This document shows positions 1 to 9,154 of a DNA stretch of 64,000 bases, piece after piece; the first letter of the stretch is position 1, and every line of letters begins with the position of its first letter. Below the pieces are notes generated by a model. The model had not been told where the DNA came from and did not search any database. It worked only from the letters and a program-made list of their open reading frames with translations. Made by a program: the position numbers and the translations under genes. The DNA lies in NCBI RefSeq assembly GCF_014287815.1, contig NZ_JACOOQ010000008.1, positions 41,235 to 105,234 of the forward strand, read 5' to 3'. Source of the stretch: Clostridium lentum. GTDB lineage: Bacteria; Bacillota; Clostridia; Clostridiales; Clostridiaceae.

Positions 1-92
1 AAATCCCTTACTCTCATTTTATAAATATAAATTTCAATATTATTTGCATTAATACTATTCTTAAATTCAGTTATTACATTAAACTCTCTCAT
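1..92 (-). CDS. 5' end of an unidentified gene, cut by the window edge
   Basis: An ATG at 92 opens a frame that stays open to the window edge for 30 codons (begins MREFNVITEFKNS). A GAGAGGAT ribosome binding site lies 5 to 12 bases upstream. It lies just downstream of hsdS on the same strand, so it belongs to the same transcription unit as the restriction-modification genes. The hsdR nuclease subunit would be expected near here, but the visible residues do not identify it as hsdR. Function unknown. Confidence 0.5.
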   Translation of the reverse strand, partial: MREFNVITEFKNSINANNIEIYIYKMRVRD

Positions 93-137
93 TAAATATC
101 CTCTCTTTATGTTGTCTTATATATTTATAAATTTCTT

Positions 138-1379
138 TTATACTGTAACTCTTATCATTCCTGTTAATAATTGTTGCATTAAACCTTTTTTAAGTTCTTC
201 TAACTTTTGTTTCTTATTTTTATATTGTCCTATCTTTTCATCGACTTCCATTAATATTGATGCTATCTTTACTTGTTCTATATCACTTGGAACTGGAATT
301 AAAAACTCTTTTATTCTTGTTAAAGCTAACTTCGGTTGTGCACTCTTAGTTTGCTCTGCTTCAATTATACTTTGTACAATATTAGATTGTAATACCTTCA
401 TCAAATACAACTTGTTTATTTGTATATTACATAGTTTATCTGCATTTTCCGTTAAGTTTGCTCCATCCAATTCATATGGAACTTGCCCCACTATACCTAA
501 TGTACCTGCAACTGATATAAATAAATCATCTTTTGAAATTTTATAATTTTTAATCTTATCAACAATATCCTTAGGTACATATTTAATGTCATCTTGTCTT
601 ATCCCCCCCATATACATATCAGCCACTCTTATATACGGGAAAGCATTATCTTCATCTTCTAATTGATATCCCTTAGGAAGTCTTTTTCCACCTTTAACTT
701 CACATATATCTCCAATCTTTTTAACATCCCACTCCTCAGGAATTTCTCCAATCTCAGTGTTCTTAAACTTTGTATGTCCAATTCCTTTAGTAAATAAAGT
801 TTGCATTAAACCCTTTTTTAATTCTTTATTTTTTTCAATAAGAGCGTCAACATTATCAATTTGCTCATCTACAGTTGAAAGAATTAAAGCTATTTTTTCT
901 TGTTCATCAATATGTGGTATAGGTAATTTTAGTCCCTTTAAATCATTACTATTTATTGCTTCAAATGTACTTCCCTGAGATGCCTTTTTTAGTTGATTAT
1001 TATATTTTTGAATAGCATAATAAAGATATTTATAATTACTACTACTTGTTGCTCTAATTGCTCCTAATCCTCTACCAATACATGCCTCTATATTATTTAT
1101 ATTTACATCTCCAACTGGAGCCCTTACAGAAATTAAAATATCTAATGGCTTAGAAATTTTAGTTGGATTATTACACCATTTTTTTACTACTGGATTAATT
1201 CTTCCAAATTCAGTTTTTCCTTGAAAGAAAGCCACTCCATCTTCTGTATCATTATAACTTGATGAATCAGGTGATTGACCCATCACTATTTCTGCAACTT
1301 CACTAAGTTTCATTATATTCCAATCACTTGGTATCTCACCTAATTCAGTTATCTTATATCCATCTCTAACCTTCTTCAC
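138..1379 (-). CDS. hsdS: Type I restriction-modification specificity subunit HsdS
   Basis: HsdS recognises the bipartite DNA target of a type I restriction-modification complex and joins HsdM (and HsdR) through its conserved helices. The 413-aa protein shows the usual two half-repeats: each half starts with an EIPxxW motif (EIPSDWNIMKL near residue 15, EIPEEWDVKKI near 212) followed by a variable target recognition domain. Each half ends in a helical spacer rich in E, K and L (KNKELKKGLMQTLFTKG and KLEELKKGLMQQLLTG). It starts 12 bases after the hsdM stop, so the two are co-transcribed. The near-identical KKGLMQ spacers are natural sites for recombination that swaps specificity. Confidence 0.93.
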   Translation of the reverse strand: MKKVRDGYKITELGEIPSDWNIMKLSEVAEIVMGQSPDSSSYNDTEDGVAFFQGKTEFGRINPVVKKWCNNPTKISKPLDILISVRAPVGDVNINNIEACIGRGLGAIRATSSSNYKYLYYAIQKYNNQLKKASQGSTFEAINSNDLKGLKLPIPHIDEQEKIALILSTVDEQIDNVDALIEKNKELKKGLMQTLFTKGIGHTKFKNTEIGEIPEEWDVKKIGDICEVKGGKRLPKGYQLEDEDNAFPYIRVADMYMGGIRQDDIKYVPKDIVDKIKNYKISKDDLFISVAGTLGIVGQVPYELDGANLTENADKLCNIQINKLYLMKVLQSNIVQSIIEAEQTKSAQPKLALTRIKEFLIPVPSDIEQVKIASILMEVDEKIGQYKNKKQKLEELKKGLMQQLLTGMIRVTV

Positions 1380-1391
1380 TAAATCACCACC

Positions 1392-2909
1392 TTACAGTAC
1401 ATTAAATCCAAGTTCTTTTAAATATCCGCTAAGCTTCTCTTTAGTTTCAGCTTCTTTCTTTTCGAGCTCAGCAATTTCTCCTAAAACCTTTTGGATATCA
1501 ACTTGCTCTTCTTCTTCAGTAGTATCAACATATCTACTTATATTTAAATTACAATCATTTTCTTTAATAGTTTCAATATCCACAACAGTTGCATACTTTT
1601 CCACATCTTCAAAAGCATCAAATGTGGATACTATTTTTTCTATATCCTCATCTCTAAGCTTATTCTTATTTCCATCTTTAACAAAATCATTGCTACCATC
1701 AATAAATAAAATCTTACCTTTTCTTTCTTCTGACTTAGCCTTGTTAAGAACTAATATAGCAGCAGGTATACCTGTTCCATAGAAAATATTTGATGGAACT
1801 CCAATTACAGCTTCTATTAAATCATCATTAATAAAGCCTTTTCTTATCTTACCTTCAGCAGAACCTCTAAATAAAACTCCATGTGGAACAACTGATGCCA
1901 TCTTACCTTTCATATTTAAACTAGATAACATATGCTCAACAAAAGCTAAATCTCCATAAGACTTTGGTGGGATTCCATAACTAAATCTATGGAAAGCATC
2001 ATGTTCTGCTTCTTCTACTCCCCAGTTCTTTAAAGAAAATGGTGGATTAGCAAGTACCTTATCGAATACCTTTAATGCTCCACCTTCTGTATGCTTAGGT
2101 TCTCTTATAGTATCACCCTTTTGAATATCTGCTCCTTTAGCTCCATGGAATAACATATTCATCTTACATATTGCCCATGTAGAAAGATTTATTTCTTGAC
2201 CAAAAAGACTTAAATTCTTAGGATTTCCACCATGCTTTTTAACGTACTCTATACTTTGAATAAGCATACCACCAGAACCACAAGTTGGGTCATAAATTCT
2301 ATCCCCTTCTTGAGGCTTTAAGATATTAGTAAGAATCTTAACTACTTCTGTAGGAGTATAGAATTCTCCACCTTTCTTACCACCTTGGTCTGCAAATTGT
2401 TTAATTAAATACTGATAAGCATCTCCAAGCATATCTTCTGATTCCAAATTTGAATTAGCTAAATTAATGCTATTAAATAATATTAAAAGTTGAGATAATT
2501 TCTTATCTGGAACCTTTTCTTTATCATTGTAGTTAGTTGTACTTAAAACACTAACAAGTTCTGAATTTTTAGGCTCATCTTCTATTGCTTTAAATGCCTT
2601 ATCTAATTCAGGTCCTATATTTAAAGTTAAATCTTTAAGCTTTGACCATCTTGCTTGTTCTGGAACAAAGAAAGTTTCATAAATACTAGCATCTTCTAAA
2701 AGTTCTTCTATTTCATCTTCTTCAAGACCATCTTCTAGGAACTCTTTTTTTCTAGCTTCTCTTTCTTCATCAAATTCATCATTTAATCTCTTTAAAAATA
2801 ACATTCCAAATATATAATCTTTGTACTCTGCACCACTTAATTCTCCTCTAAGAATATCAGCACATTGCCAAAGTGTTGATTCTAACTCTTGTAACGTAAG
2901 CTTTGCCAT
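1392..2909 (-). CDS. hsdM: Type I restriction-modification methyltransferase subunit HsdM
   Basis: Adenine-N6 methyltransferase subunit of a type I system; it uses S-adenosylmethionine and modifies the site chosen by HsdS. The 505-aa protein carries an N-terminal HsdM helical domain, the SAM-binding motif DPTCGSGGML near residue 205 and the catalytic NPPFS motif near 290, all intact. The C-terminus is a coiled-coil-like E/K segment as expected for HsdS contact. A good ribosome binding site (TAGGAG) precedes the ATG. It is the first gene of the operon; a stretch of about 120 AT-rich bases upstream must hold the promoter. No hsdR is visible in the window. Confidence 0.95.
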   Translation of the reverse strand: MAKLTLQELESTLWQCADILRGELSGAEYKDYIFGMLFLKRLNDEFDEEREARKKEFLEDGLEEDEIEELLEDASIYETFFVPEQARWSKLKDLTLNIGPELDKAFKAIEDEPKNSELVSVLSTTNYNDKEKVPDKKLSQLLILFNSINLANSNLESEDMLGDAYQYLIKQFADQGGKKGGEFYTPTEVVKILTNILKPQEGDRIYDPTCGSGGMLIQSIEYVKKHGGNPKNLSLFGQEINLSTWAICKMNMLFHGAKGADIQKGDTIREPKHTEGGALKVFDKVLANPPFSLKNWGVEEAEHDAFHRFSYGIPPKSYGDLAFVEHMLSSLNMKGKMASVVPHGVLFRGSAEGKIRKGFINDDLIEAVIGVPSNIFYGTGIPAAILVLNKAKSEERKGKILFIDGSNDFVKDGNKNKLRDEDIEKIVSTFDAFEDVEKYATVVDIETIKENDCNLNISRYVDTTEEEEQVDIQKVLGEIAELEKKEAETKEKLSGYLKELGFNVL

Positions 2910-3021
2910 TATAATTGTCTCCTATCTACTACATTTTTTATAGTATTAATTCTATCATAAAATAAAAGTAAAAATATAATATTATAATTTATGTTATGTT
3001 AATTTAACTTTTGTATTACCA

Positions 3022-3050
3022 TAAAAAACGGAAGCTAAATATAGCTTCCG
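3022..3050 (-). terminator. Rho-independent terminator of the manC-like gene
   Basis: A stem CGGAAGCTA/TAGCTTCCG followed on the minus strand by TTTTTTAT. The upstream arm is made of the last sense codons of the gene, so the terminator overlaps the coding end. Confidence 0.85.
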
Positions 3051-4102
3051 TAATCAACATTTTCATTTAAATCATTTAATAGATGTTTAATTTCTTGATC
3101 CTTGTTTTTATCCATTACCAAAATAACATCACCAGCATCAACTATCACTAAATCCTTGACGCCAAAACCTATGATTAAATTTTTATCACCAAAGATAGAG
3201 CAATTTTCACATTCCTGTACATATACATTTTTACTTATTTCATTTCCACTACACTTATTTAAATATCTACTTAAGGCATTAAAAGTACCGATATCATCCC
3301 AATAAAAATTGCCTTTAATGACATATGCTTTTCTTGTCTTTTGCATAATTCCAAAATCAATAGATATTCCATCAATTAAATTATATTGTTCTTTAATGAC
3401 TTCTTCTTCATCATCTTCTCCTATGTGTACATATATCTCCATCAATGATTTATATATCTTAGGTAGATATTTTTCCATCTCTCTTAAAATAACATCAGCT
3501 CTAAAAACAAATATGCCTGAATTCCAAAGATAAGTTTCTTTAAGCAAGAAATCCTTAGCTACTTCAATATTAGGTTTTTCTGTAAATCTAGATATCTTGT
3601 AAGCACCAGCTGATGACTGGAGCCTGTCCCCCATTTCTATATAACCATATCCTGTTTCAGGTCTTGTAGGTGTAATTCCTATAGTTACTATTCCCCTACG
3701 TCTATTGGCCAATTCAATAGCCTCTAATAAAGTGTCTGTATACTCCTTTTCACCCTTTATATGATGATCAGAAGGTAACACCACCATTACTGCATTATTA
3801 TCCTTTTTCAATAATTTCACTGCTGATAACCCAATGCATGTAGCAGTTTCCTTATTTGAAGGTTCTGTGAATATATTGTCAGAATTAATATATGATAACT
3901 CTTTTTTTATTTTATCTAAATAATCAGTATTAGTTACCACATAGATATTATCCTTATTAATTAAGGGAGTAATTCTTTCAACTGTATTTTCTAAAAAACT
4001 TTTGTTATTTATAACTTTTAAAAATTGCTTCGGTTTATTCATTCTTGATAAAGGATATAACCTAGTGCCTTTTCCCCCTGCTAAAATTAGCGCGTATATC
4101 AC
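3035..4102 (-). CDS. manC: Mannose-1-phosphate guanylyltransferase (GDP-mannose pyrophosphorylase)
   Basis: Makes GDP-mannose from mannose 1-phosphate and GTP for surface polysaccharide synthesis. The N-terminus MIYALILAGGKGTRLYPLSR carries the nucleotidyltransferase signature GGKGTRLYPLS, and FTEKP and the WNSGIFVF motif follow. A longer frame opens at an ATG at 4117, but that ATG has no ribosome binding site. The GTG at 4102 has GGAG nine bases upstream and gives the canonical N-terminus, so I chose it (355 aa). It lacks the C-terminal isomerase domain of two-domain ManC proteins. It is a single-gene unit ended by its own terminator. Confidence 0.88.
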   Translation of the reverse strand: MIYALILAGGKGTRLYPLSRMNKPKQFLKVINNKSFLENTVERITPLINKDNIYVVTNTDYLDKIKKELSYINSDNIFTEPSNKETATCIGLSAVKLLKKDNNAVMVVLPSDHHIKGEKEYTDTLLEAIELANRRRGIVTIGITPTRPETGYGYIEMGDRLQSSAGAYKISRFTEKPNIEVAKDFLLKETYLWNSGIFVFRADVILREMEKYLPKIYKSLMEIYVHIGEDDEEEVIKEQYNLIDGISIDFGIMQKTRKAYVIKGNFYWDDIGTFNALSRYLNKCSGNEISKNVYVQECENCSIFGDKNLIIGFGVKDLVIVDAGDVILVMDKNKDQEIKHLLNDLNENVDYGSYI

Positions 4103-4391
4103 ACACTTCAACTCCATGTAATGCTATATTTCATTATATGAGGTCTTTTTATCAATTGTGAAATTATAATATCATTTCATTCTTTTATGTGAACTACTCT
4201 GTTATTGCAAAAATTAAATATTATTGATCAATACAATTAACAGTACAGATTAAATTCTTATATATTTATAGAATATTACCATGCCTATTTAAGTTATATT
4301 AAACTTTATTCGATATTTATTTCATAATGCTTATTGGCTTTAACTAAAGAAAAAATCACTTTAATCAATAAATTAAATAAAGGAGCTACTT

Positions 4392-7022
4392 ATGAATACA
4401 AAAGAAATATTGCAAAAACAAAATGCTCGTAATACACTGAGTAAAAAAAATAAAAACAAATTATTAGCTGTTTTTTTATCTGGGGGATTAGTTAGCTGCA
4501 CTATAGGTGCACAAGTTGTATCTGCTCAATCAATTGATACTTTCTCTTATGAAAATTATAAAAATTCAATAAATGCAAAAAAAATCCCTGGATTGACTAA
4601 AAAAACTATTACATTTAATATGGCTCATCCTACTGACTTAGTTATCGATAATATAGATTTATCAGGTTTAACAGTATCTGAGTTAATGGTTTATGCTAAA
4701 AGAATAGATCCAAGTAAATTAAGAATAACTCAAAATTCTATTACTATCCCTAAAGAAGAAATATTAGCATTAAAATTTACTCCTAATAGACTTTATAATA
4801 CATCAATAAATTTTACAGATGGCTCTTATGCATCAGGATATATCTTTATTAATATAATAAATGATCCATCTATACCACCTAACACTGATTCTGATAGTGG
4901 TTCTTCTAAACCTGAAGAAGATTCAAGTGGTAAAGATGATATAACAAATAAACCAGAGCAAAAGCCTGATGATAATGATAATACAGATACACCTAATAAT
5001 CCAGATGATAATAAAAATGATACTGAAACTAATCCTGATCAAGGTAGTAGCGATAATAATAAACCTAATGGAGATACTGAAAACACTCATATTCCTACAA
5101 TAAACAGAGAGAATTTTGTTTTCAATAGAGATGATGCTAAAGATTTGGTTATACAAAATGTAGACTTAAATGGATTAACTATAACTGATATATATATGTA
5201 TGGCGCTAAAATGGACGTAAACAAAGTAAAAGTTGTTGATAATTCTATAGTAATATCTAAAGAAGCTATTTTTGATTTAGGATTTAAAAATGGTACTTAC
5301 TATTTAGCTTTCCATTTCTCTAATGGAGCAATTATATCAAATTATGTATCTATTACTATAACTGATTCTGATAATGTTGCTAATGTTAAGCCTCCACAAG
5401 TTAATGAAAACATTGGAGCAATTACTCCACCACCTAACAGCAATCCTGACAACAACAACAACAACAATAATAACAATAATAATAATAATAATAATAATAA
5501 TGAAACTCCTAATCCTGATAATAACTCAGGAAATGATAGTATTGCTAAACCACCAACATCTGATGATAAAGTTGAAATCATACAACCAGAAGTAGAAAAA
5601 CAAACTATAGTATTCAATAGAGATAATGCTACTGATGTTGTTATAAAAAATGTAGACTTTAAAGGATTAACTTTAACTGAATTTTATATATATGGAAGAA
5701 AAATAGATATAAATAAATTAAAAATAACTGAAAACTCCATAACTATCCCTAAAGAAGTTATTTTTGATTTATATTTAAAAAATAGTACTTATTATACATC
5801 TGCTATATTCTCTAACGGCACATATGTTTCAGGTGTTGCAGCAATTCAAATAGTAGATAATGATATCCTTAATCCAGGGAATAAAGATGAATATACTGAT
5901 GATACTATTAGACAGCCAAACATGATAACTCAAAATTTTGAGTTTGATTTATCTAATCCAATGGGAATTGAAATAACTCATGTTAACTTTGATGGAACTA
6001 AACTTAAAAATATTACAATAGGTAATAAAATTTTAAATTCATCAAAATTCTCTACAACTGATAATTCAATAATTATATCTGCTGATGTATTAAAATCATT
6101 AAACCTAGATGTAAATACTCATCAAATTGTATTTACTTTTTCAAATGGTGTTACTCTATCTGGATATTCAGATTTAATTGTTATTAATTCTACAAATATA
6201 ACTACTAAACCAATGATAAATGTTAATGCAAATACTAATGGAGAAATAGAAATTCCTAATTTAATTCCTGAAGGTTCTAAAATTACTTCTATTACTATTA
6301 ATAATAAAATTTTAGATGTTATTTATAGAGATAATAATTCTTATTTAAGAACTGGATATACTTATAGAAATTCTAAACATAGTGTGTATATTGAAAATAA
6401 TAAACTATTTATTCCTATTGAAACTTTATCTTATATAAGTTCTAATTCTAATAATTATAAAATTAACATTAGATTAGATGATGGCTCTTCTATATCTCAA
6501 GAAATATACATAAAATCTAACAACAACGGTAATAATAGTAATACTAACAACAATATCAATAGTAATAATAGTAATACTAACAGCAATATCAATAGTAATA
6601 ATAGTAGCAGCAACACTAATGGAAATGATAATACAAATAACAATATTAGTTCTAATACTTCTAATAACAAATATACATCTACTGTTATTAATACTTCTAG
6701 TAGTAAAAGTTCAAATATTACATATGCAAATAATACTATAAATACTAATACTACTAATGAACTCAATAAGAATATAAATGAAATTAAAAATGATGTTGAT
6801 ACAAATACACCTGAAAGTATTACCTCTTCAGCTAATGCTACAACTTCATCAAATATAGATAAATCTGTTAATGATACTGTTATACCTTCCAGTATTGAAT
6901 CTTCATCTACTATAAATTCAAAGAAATCATTTATTCCTAAATTTATAGCTATATGTACAGGTTTATTTGTTGCAATATTAGCTATATTATCAGGGCTTAA
7001 ATTTACTAAAAAAAATAATTAA
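4392..7022 (+). CDS. Large Asn-rich surface protein with four X2-like repeat modules
   Basis: An 876-aa exported protein. Residues 1-46 are a basic, hydrophobic signal peptide ending near VVSAQS. Four diverged modules of about 85-90 aa start near residues 72, 238, 403 and 513; each begins F(N/D)x(4)A/PxDxVIxNVDxxGL, continues xxNSIxIxKExxxDL and ends SNGxxxSG. The pattern resembles CBM-X2/Ig-like modules of clostridial cell-surface proteins. The modules are joined by acidic, Asn/Pro-rich linkers, including an uninterrupted Asn run near 353-371. A 120-aa Asn/Ser-rich stalk follows, then one membrane segment (about 846-868) and a short KKNN tail. No LPxTG motif is seen, so anchoring is by the membrane helix. 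Ligand unknown. Confidence 0.75.
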   Translation: MNTKEILQKQNARNTLSKKNKNKLLAVFLSGGLVSCTIGAQVVSAQSIDTFSYENYKNSINAKKIPGLTKKTITFNMAHPTDLVIDNIDLSGLTVSELMVYAKRIDPSKLRITQNSITIPKEEILALKFTPNRLYNTSINFTDGSYASGYIFINIINDPSIPPNTDSDSGSSKPEEDSSGKDDITNKPEQKPDDNDNTDTPNNPDDNKNDTETNPDQGSSDNNKPNGDTENTHIPTINRENFVFNRDDAKDLVIQNVDLNGLTITDIYMYGAKMDVNKVKVVDNSIVISKEAIFDLGFKNGTYYLAFHFSNGAIISNYVSITITDSDNVANVKPPQVNENIGAITPPPNSNPDNNNNNNNNNNNNNNNNNETPNPDNNSGNDSIAKPPTSDDKVEIIQPEVEKQTIVFNRDNATDVVIKNVDFKGLTLTEFYIYGRKIDINKLKITENSITIPKEVIFDLYLKNSTYYTSAIFSNGTYVSGVAAIQIVDNDILNPGNKDEYTDDTIRQPNMITQNFEFDLSNPMGIEITHVNFDGTKLKNITIGNKILNSSKFSTTDNSIIISADVLKSLNLDVNTHQIVFTFSNGVTLSGYSDLIVINSTNITTKPMINVNANTNGEIEIPNLIPEGSKITSITINNKILDVIYRDNNSYLRTGYTYRNSKHSVYIENNKLFIPIETLSYISSNSNNYKINIRLDDGSSISQEIYIKSNNNGNNSNTNNNINSNNSNTNSNINSNNSSSNTNGNDNTNNNISSNTSNNKYTSTVINTSSSKSSNITYANNTINTNTTNELNKNINEIKNDVDTNTPESITSSANATTSSNIDKSVNDTVIPSSIESSSTINSKKSFIPKFIAICTGLFVAILAILSGLKFTKKNN
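5449..5502 (+). repeat. In-frame AAC/AAT trinucleotide repeat
   Basis: About 18 consecutive Asn codons (AAC then AAT) in the linker between the second and third modules of the surface protein. Slippage would change linker length in steps of one residue and keep the frame. Confidence 0.85.
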
Positions 7023-7030
7023 AAAATAAA

Positions 7031-7085
7031 AAAATTATCTTATTCCTATAGTTCATTAATTATAGGATAAGATAATTTTTTATTT
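7031..7085. terminator. Bidirectional terminator between surface protein and DUF3298 gene
   Basis: A long stem (arms 7031-7050 and 7061-7080, AATTATCTTAT/ATAAGATAATT) with T-runs on both sides, placed between two convergent genes. Confidence 0.9.
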
Positions 7086-7129
7086 TTCATAAATAATTTT
7101 TATTAAAACTTAAAATTAGTACACTCTAT

Positions 7130-7885
7130 TCATATATTTTTTATATTATATGGTTGTAATTCATATTTAAGTTCTTTTTGATCAAATTTTTCAAATGGTA
7201 TATAAAATTCAGGAATTCCTGTAACATAAGGTGCAATTTCATAAACATTAAAGTATATTACAACGTTGCCTGAACTTACATAGAATCCTTGCTTTTCACT
7301 AATACCTTTAAAGCCATCCTTCCCAGTAAAGTACTTATCCTTATCAAATTGTATAGCATTAGCAATTTCTAAATTAATTACATTCTTATACTCATATCCA
7401 CCTTTAAACAAATCGCTTAATTTAAGTTCTTTACCAGTTATGTTATCCACATTATACGAAAGCCTAGTTGTTATTCCATGAGCCCCTCCTGTAAACTGAT
7501 AATAATCTATATAAAAGCTAGTTATATTCTGACTATTAGTAACCTTATATCGACTATAAAGTTGATATGGACCGATTGGTGGAGGTACTAATCCCTTAAA
7601 GTATTCATCAGAAATCTTTTTCACATCATTTATCCAATCTTCTGTCCACTTTATAATATTATTATTTAGTTTATCTATATTAGGGTTACTATCAATGTTT
7701 TCTATTGCTGGAATAATTACATCAATAATAAGATAATCATTTTCACTCTTATACTTTTTATCCACAACTTTATACTTTTCTGCATAATTATTTAATACAC
7801 AATCTATCAACACCCCCTGTGGATAACTTGTTAATAAAAATAAAACTCCACAAGTCAGTAAAATAGCCTTTTTTAGACATTTCAT
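7130..7885 (-). CDS. Exported DUF3298/DUF4163 (RsiV/PdaC-type) domain protein
   Basis: A 251-aa protein with an N-terminal signal or anchor helix (KKAILLTCGVLFLLTSY) and an extracellular part. It carries the typical order of the RsiV/PdaC N-terminal region: an early strand segment YLIIDVIIPAI, then YYQFTGGAHGITTRLSYN and LSDLFKGG, which match the DUF3298 signature (TGGAHG followed by D-LF). In this family such domains bind muropeptides or lysozyme or precede a deacetylase domain; neither a sigma-binding segment nor a deacetylase is attached here, so the exact role is unknown. The first codons contain two DnaA-box sequences. Confidence 0.75.
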   Translation of the reverse strand: MKCLKKAILLTCGVLFLLTSYPQGVLIDCVLNNYAEKYKVVDKKYKSENDYLIIDVIIPAIENIDSNPNIDKLNNNIIKWTEDWINDVKKISDEYFKGLVPPPIGPYQLYSRYKVTNSQNITSFYIDYYQFTGGAHGITTRLSYNVDNITGKELKLSDLFKGGYEYKNVINLEIANAIQFDKDKYFTGKDGFKGISEKQGFYVSSGNVVIYFNVYEIAPYVTGIPEFYIPFEKFDQKELKYELQPYNIKNI

Positions 7886-8141
7886 GTAACTTTCACCCCT
7901 TATCTTTCGATACTTTTCTAATCTTTTTTATTATTATCTACAAATCTCTAAATAATTATTAACATATATATCAACAAGTTTACCACAACTTATCCACAAG
8001 CATCTGTGGATTATGTGCGTAACTTCCAATTTTTTATATATAAACAATGATTTTACTATTTAAAACTTTCTTTAATTTACTTATATTTATCAGTAAAATT
8101 ATCCACAGAATTATCCACATTTTATAATTTTCGGTGGATAA
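7758..8141. promoter_or_regulatory. Cluster of DnaA-box sequences
   Basis: Five exact TTATCCACA boxes lie at 7758-7766 (+), 7818-7826 (-), 7990-7998 (+), 8099-8107 (+) and 8111-8119 (+). Two copies with one mismatch lie at 8005-8013 (-) and 8133-8141 (-). The first two are inside the 5' part of the neighbouring gene; the rest are in an AT-rich intergenic region. No dnaA, dnaN or rpmH is nearby, so this is not an obvious oriC; it may titrate or reload DnaA, or regulate the neighbouring genes. Confidence 0.6.
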
Positions 8142-8329
8142 ATTCATATATTAGAAAGTCTCTGGTAATTACTAAACTTTATTAATAATTTCTATCTTTC
8201 CTTCTCTGCTGTATGCTAAAAATTTATAACACGTTTCGCTCAAAGTTATAGTTATTTACACACTATCTTAATTCTTAACTTTCTTAATGTTCTTACTAAA
8301 TAAAAGGACTGAGCTTCTGCTCAATCCTT
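7886..8329. other. 444-base intergenic region
   Basis: No gene found. It holds the promoter side of the DUF3298 gene, most of the DnaA-box cluster, and at its right end the rluF terminator. The stretch 8142-8300 shows nothing else I can name. Confidence 0.7.
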
Positions 8330-8331
8330 TT
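8301..8331 (-). terminator. Terminator of rluF
   Basis: Stem AAAGGACTGAGC/GCTCAATCCTTT with a T-run on the minus strand, starting at the rluF stop codon. Confidence 0.88.
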
Positions 8332-9109
8332 ACTCTTCGTCTACTTCTTTAGTTTTTCCTGAATCTACAATAAGATTATTAAGACCTTTAAGCTCTCTTA
8401 CTGTAAGATCTCTCCATTGACCTTTTTTAAGTTCGCCAAGATTTATATTCATTATTCTAATTCTTTTAAGCTTAGTAACATTATATCCAAGTACTTCACA
8501 CATTCTTCTTATTTGTCTGTTTAAGCCTTGTGTAAGTATTATTCTAAATGTATTAGGACCTTCTTTTTTCACATAGCACTTTTTAGTTACTTGACCTAAT
8601 ATTTTTACACCGTTTCTCATCTTTTTAACAAACTCATCATTAATAGGTTTATCTACCTTAACTATATATTCTTTTTCATGGTTATTTCCAGCTCTTAATA
8701 TTTTATTGACTATATCCCCATCATTAGTTAATATAATTAATCCTTCAGAGTCCTTATCCAATCTACCTACAGGAAATATTCTTTTTTCATGATTAACAAA
8801 ATCAACAATATTTCCGCGTACCTTATGCTCTGTAGTACATGTTATTCCTACCGGCTTATTTAATACTATATAAATCATTTCCTCAACTTTGCTTATAAGC
8901 TTACCATTTACCTTTACTTTTTGGCCCTTTTGTACCTTAGTTCCCATAACTGCTTTCACTCCATCAACAGTAACTTTGCCACTTTCTATAAACTTATCAG
9001 CTTCTCTTCTTGAGCAAAATCCTGATTCACTTATATATTTATTAAGCCTTATGCTCTCTCCTCTATCATTATGTACTATTATTGGATCTTTCTTTTTATT
9101 TGATTTCAT
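8330..9109 (-). CDS. rluF: 23S rRNA/tRNA pseudouridine synthase, RluF family
   Basis: Isomerises a uridine of 23S rRNA (position 2604 in E. coli numbering) to pseudouridine. The 259-aa protein has an S4 RNA-binding domain ([18 protein letters not shown], residues about 20-70) and the catalytic domain with [17 protein letters not shown], where the first Asp is the catalytic residue. [14 protein letters not shown] and [18 protein letters not shown] follow; these segments match RluF rather than RluB/RluE. A good ribosome binding site (AAGGAAGGTTC) precedes the ATG. The gene downstream in reading direction is the DUF3298 gene, separated by the DnaA-box region. Confidence 0.92.
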   Translation of the reverse strand: MKSNKKKDPIIVHNDRGESIRLNKYISESGFCSRREADKFIESGKVTVDGVKAVMGTKVQKGQKVKVNGKLISKVEEMIYIVLNKPVGITCTTEHKVRGNIVDFVNHEKRIFPVGRLDKDSEGLIILTNDGDIVNKILRAGNNHEKEYIVKVDKPINDEFVKKMRNGVKILGQVTKKCYVKKEGPNTFRIILTQGLNRQIRRMCEVLGYNVTKLKRIRIMNINLGELKKGQWRDLTVRELKGLNNLIVDSGKTKEVDEE

Positions 9110-9154
9110 ATGAACCTTCCTTTAGTTTAATTGTAAAATCATCATTAGTTGCTA

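Noticed and set aside
109..546. 145-aa plus-strand frame opposite hsdS
   Set aside because: Antisense to a clear hsdS and without a family or start signal; a shadow frame.
4103..4117. ATG start of manC at 4117
   Set aside because: No ribosome binding site upstream; the GTG at 4102 has GGAG at nine bases and gives the family N-terminus.
5342..5617. Minus-strand frame with a long Leu run
   Set aside because: It is the complement of the Asn trinucleotide repeat in the surface protein, not a gene.
7758..8141. A true chromosomal oriC
   Set aside because: The boxes fit, but no dnaA, dnaN, rpmH or gyr gene lies near; kept as a DnaA-box cluster only.
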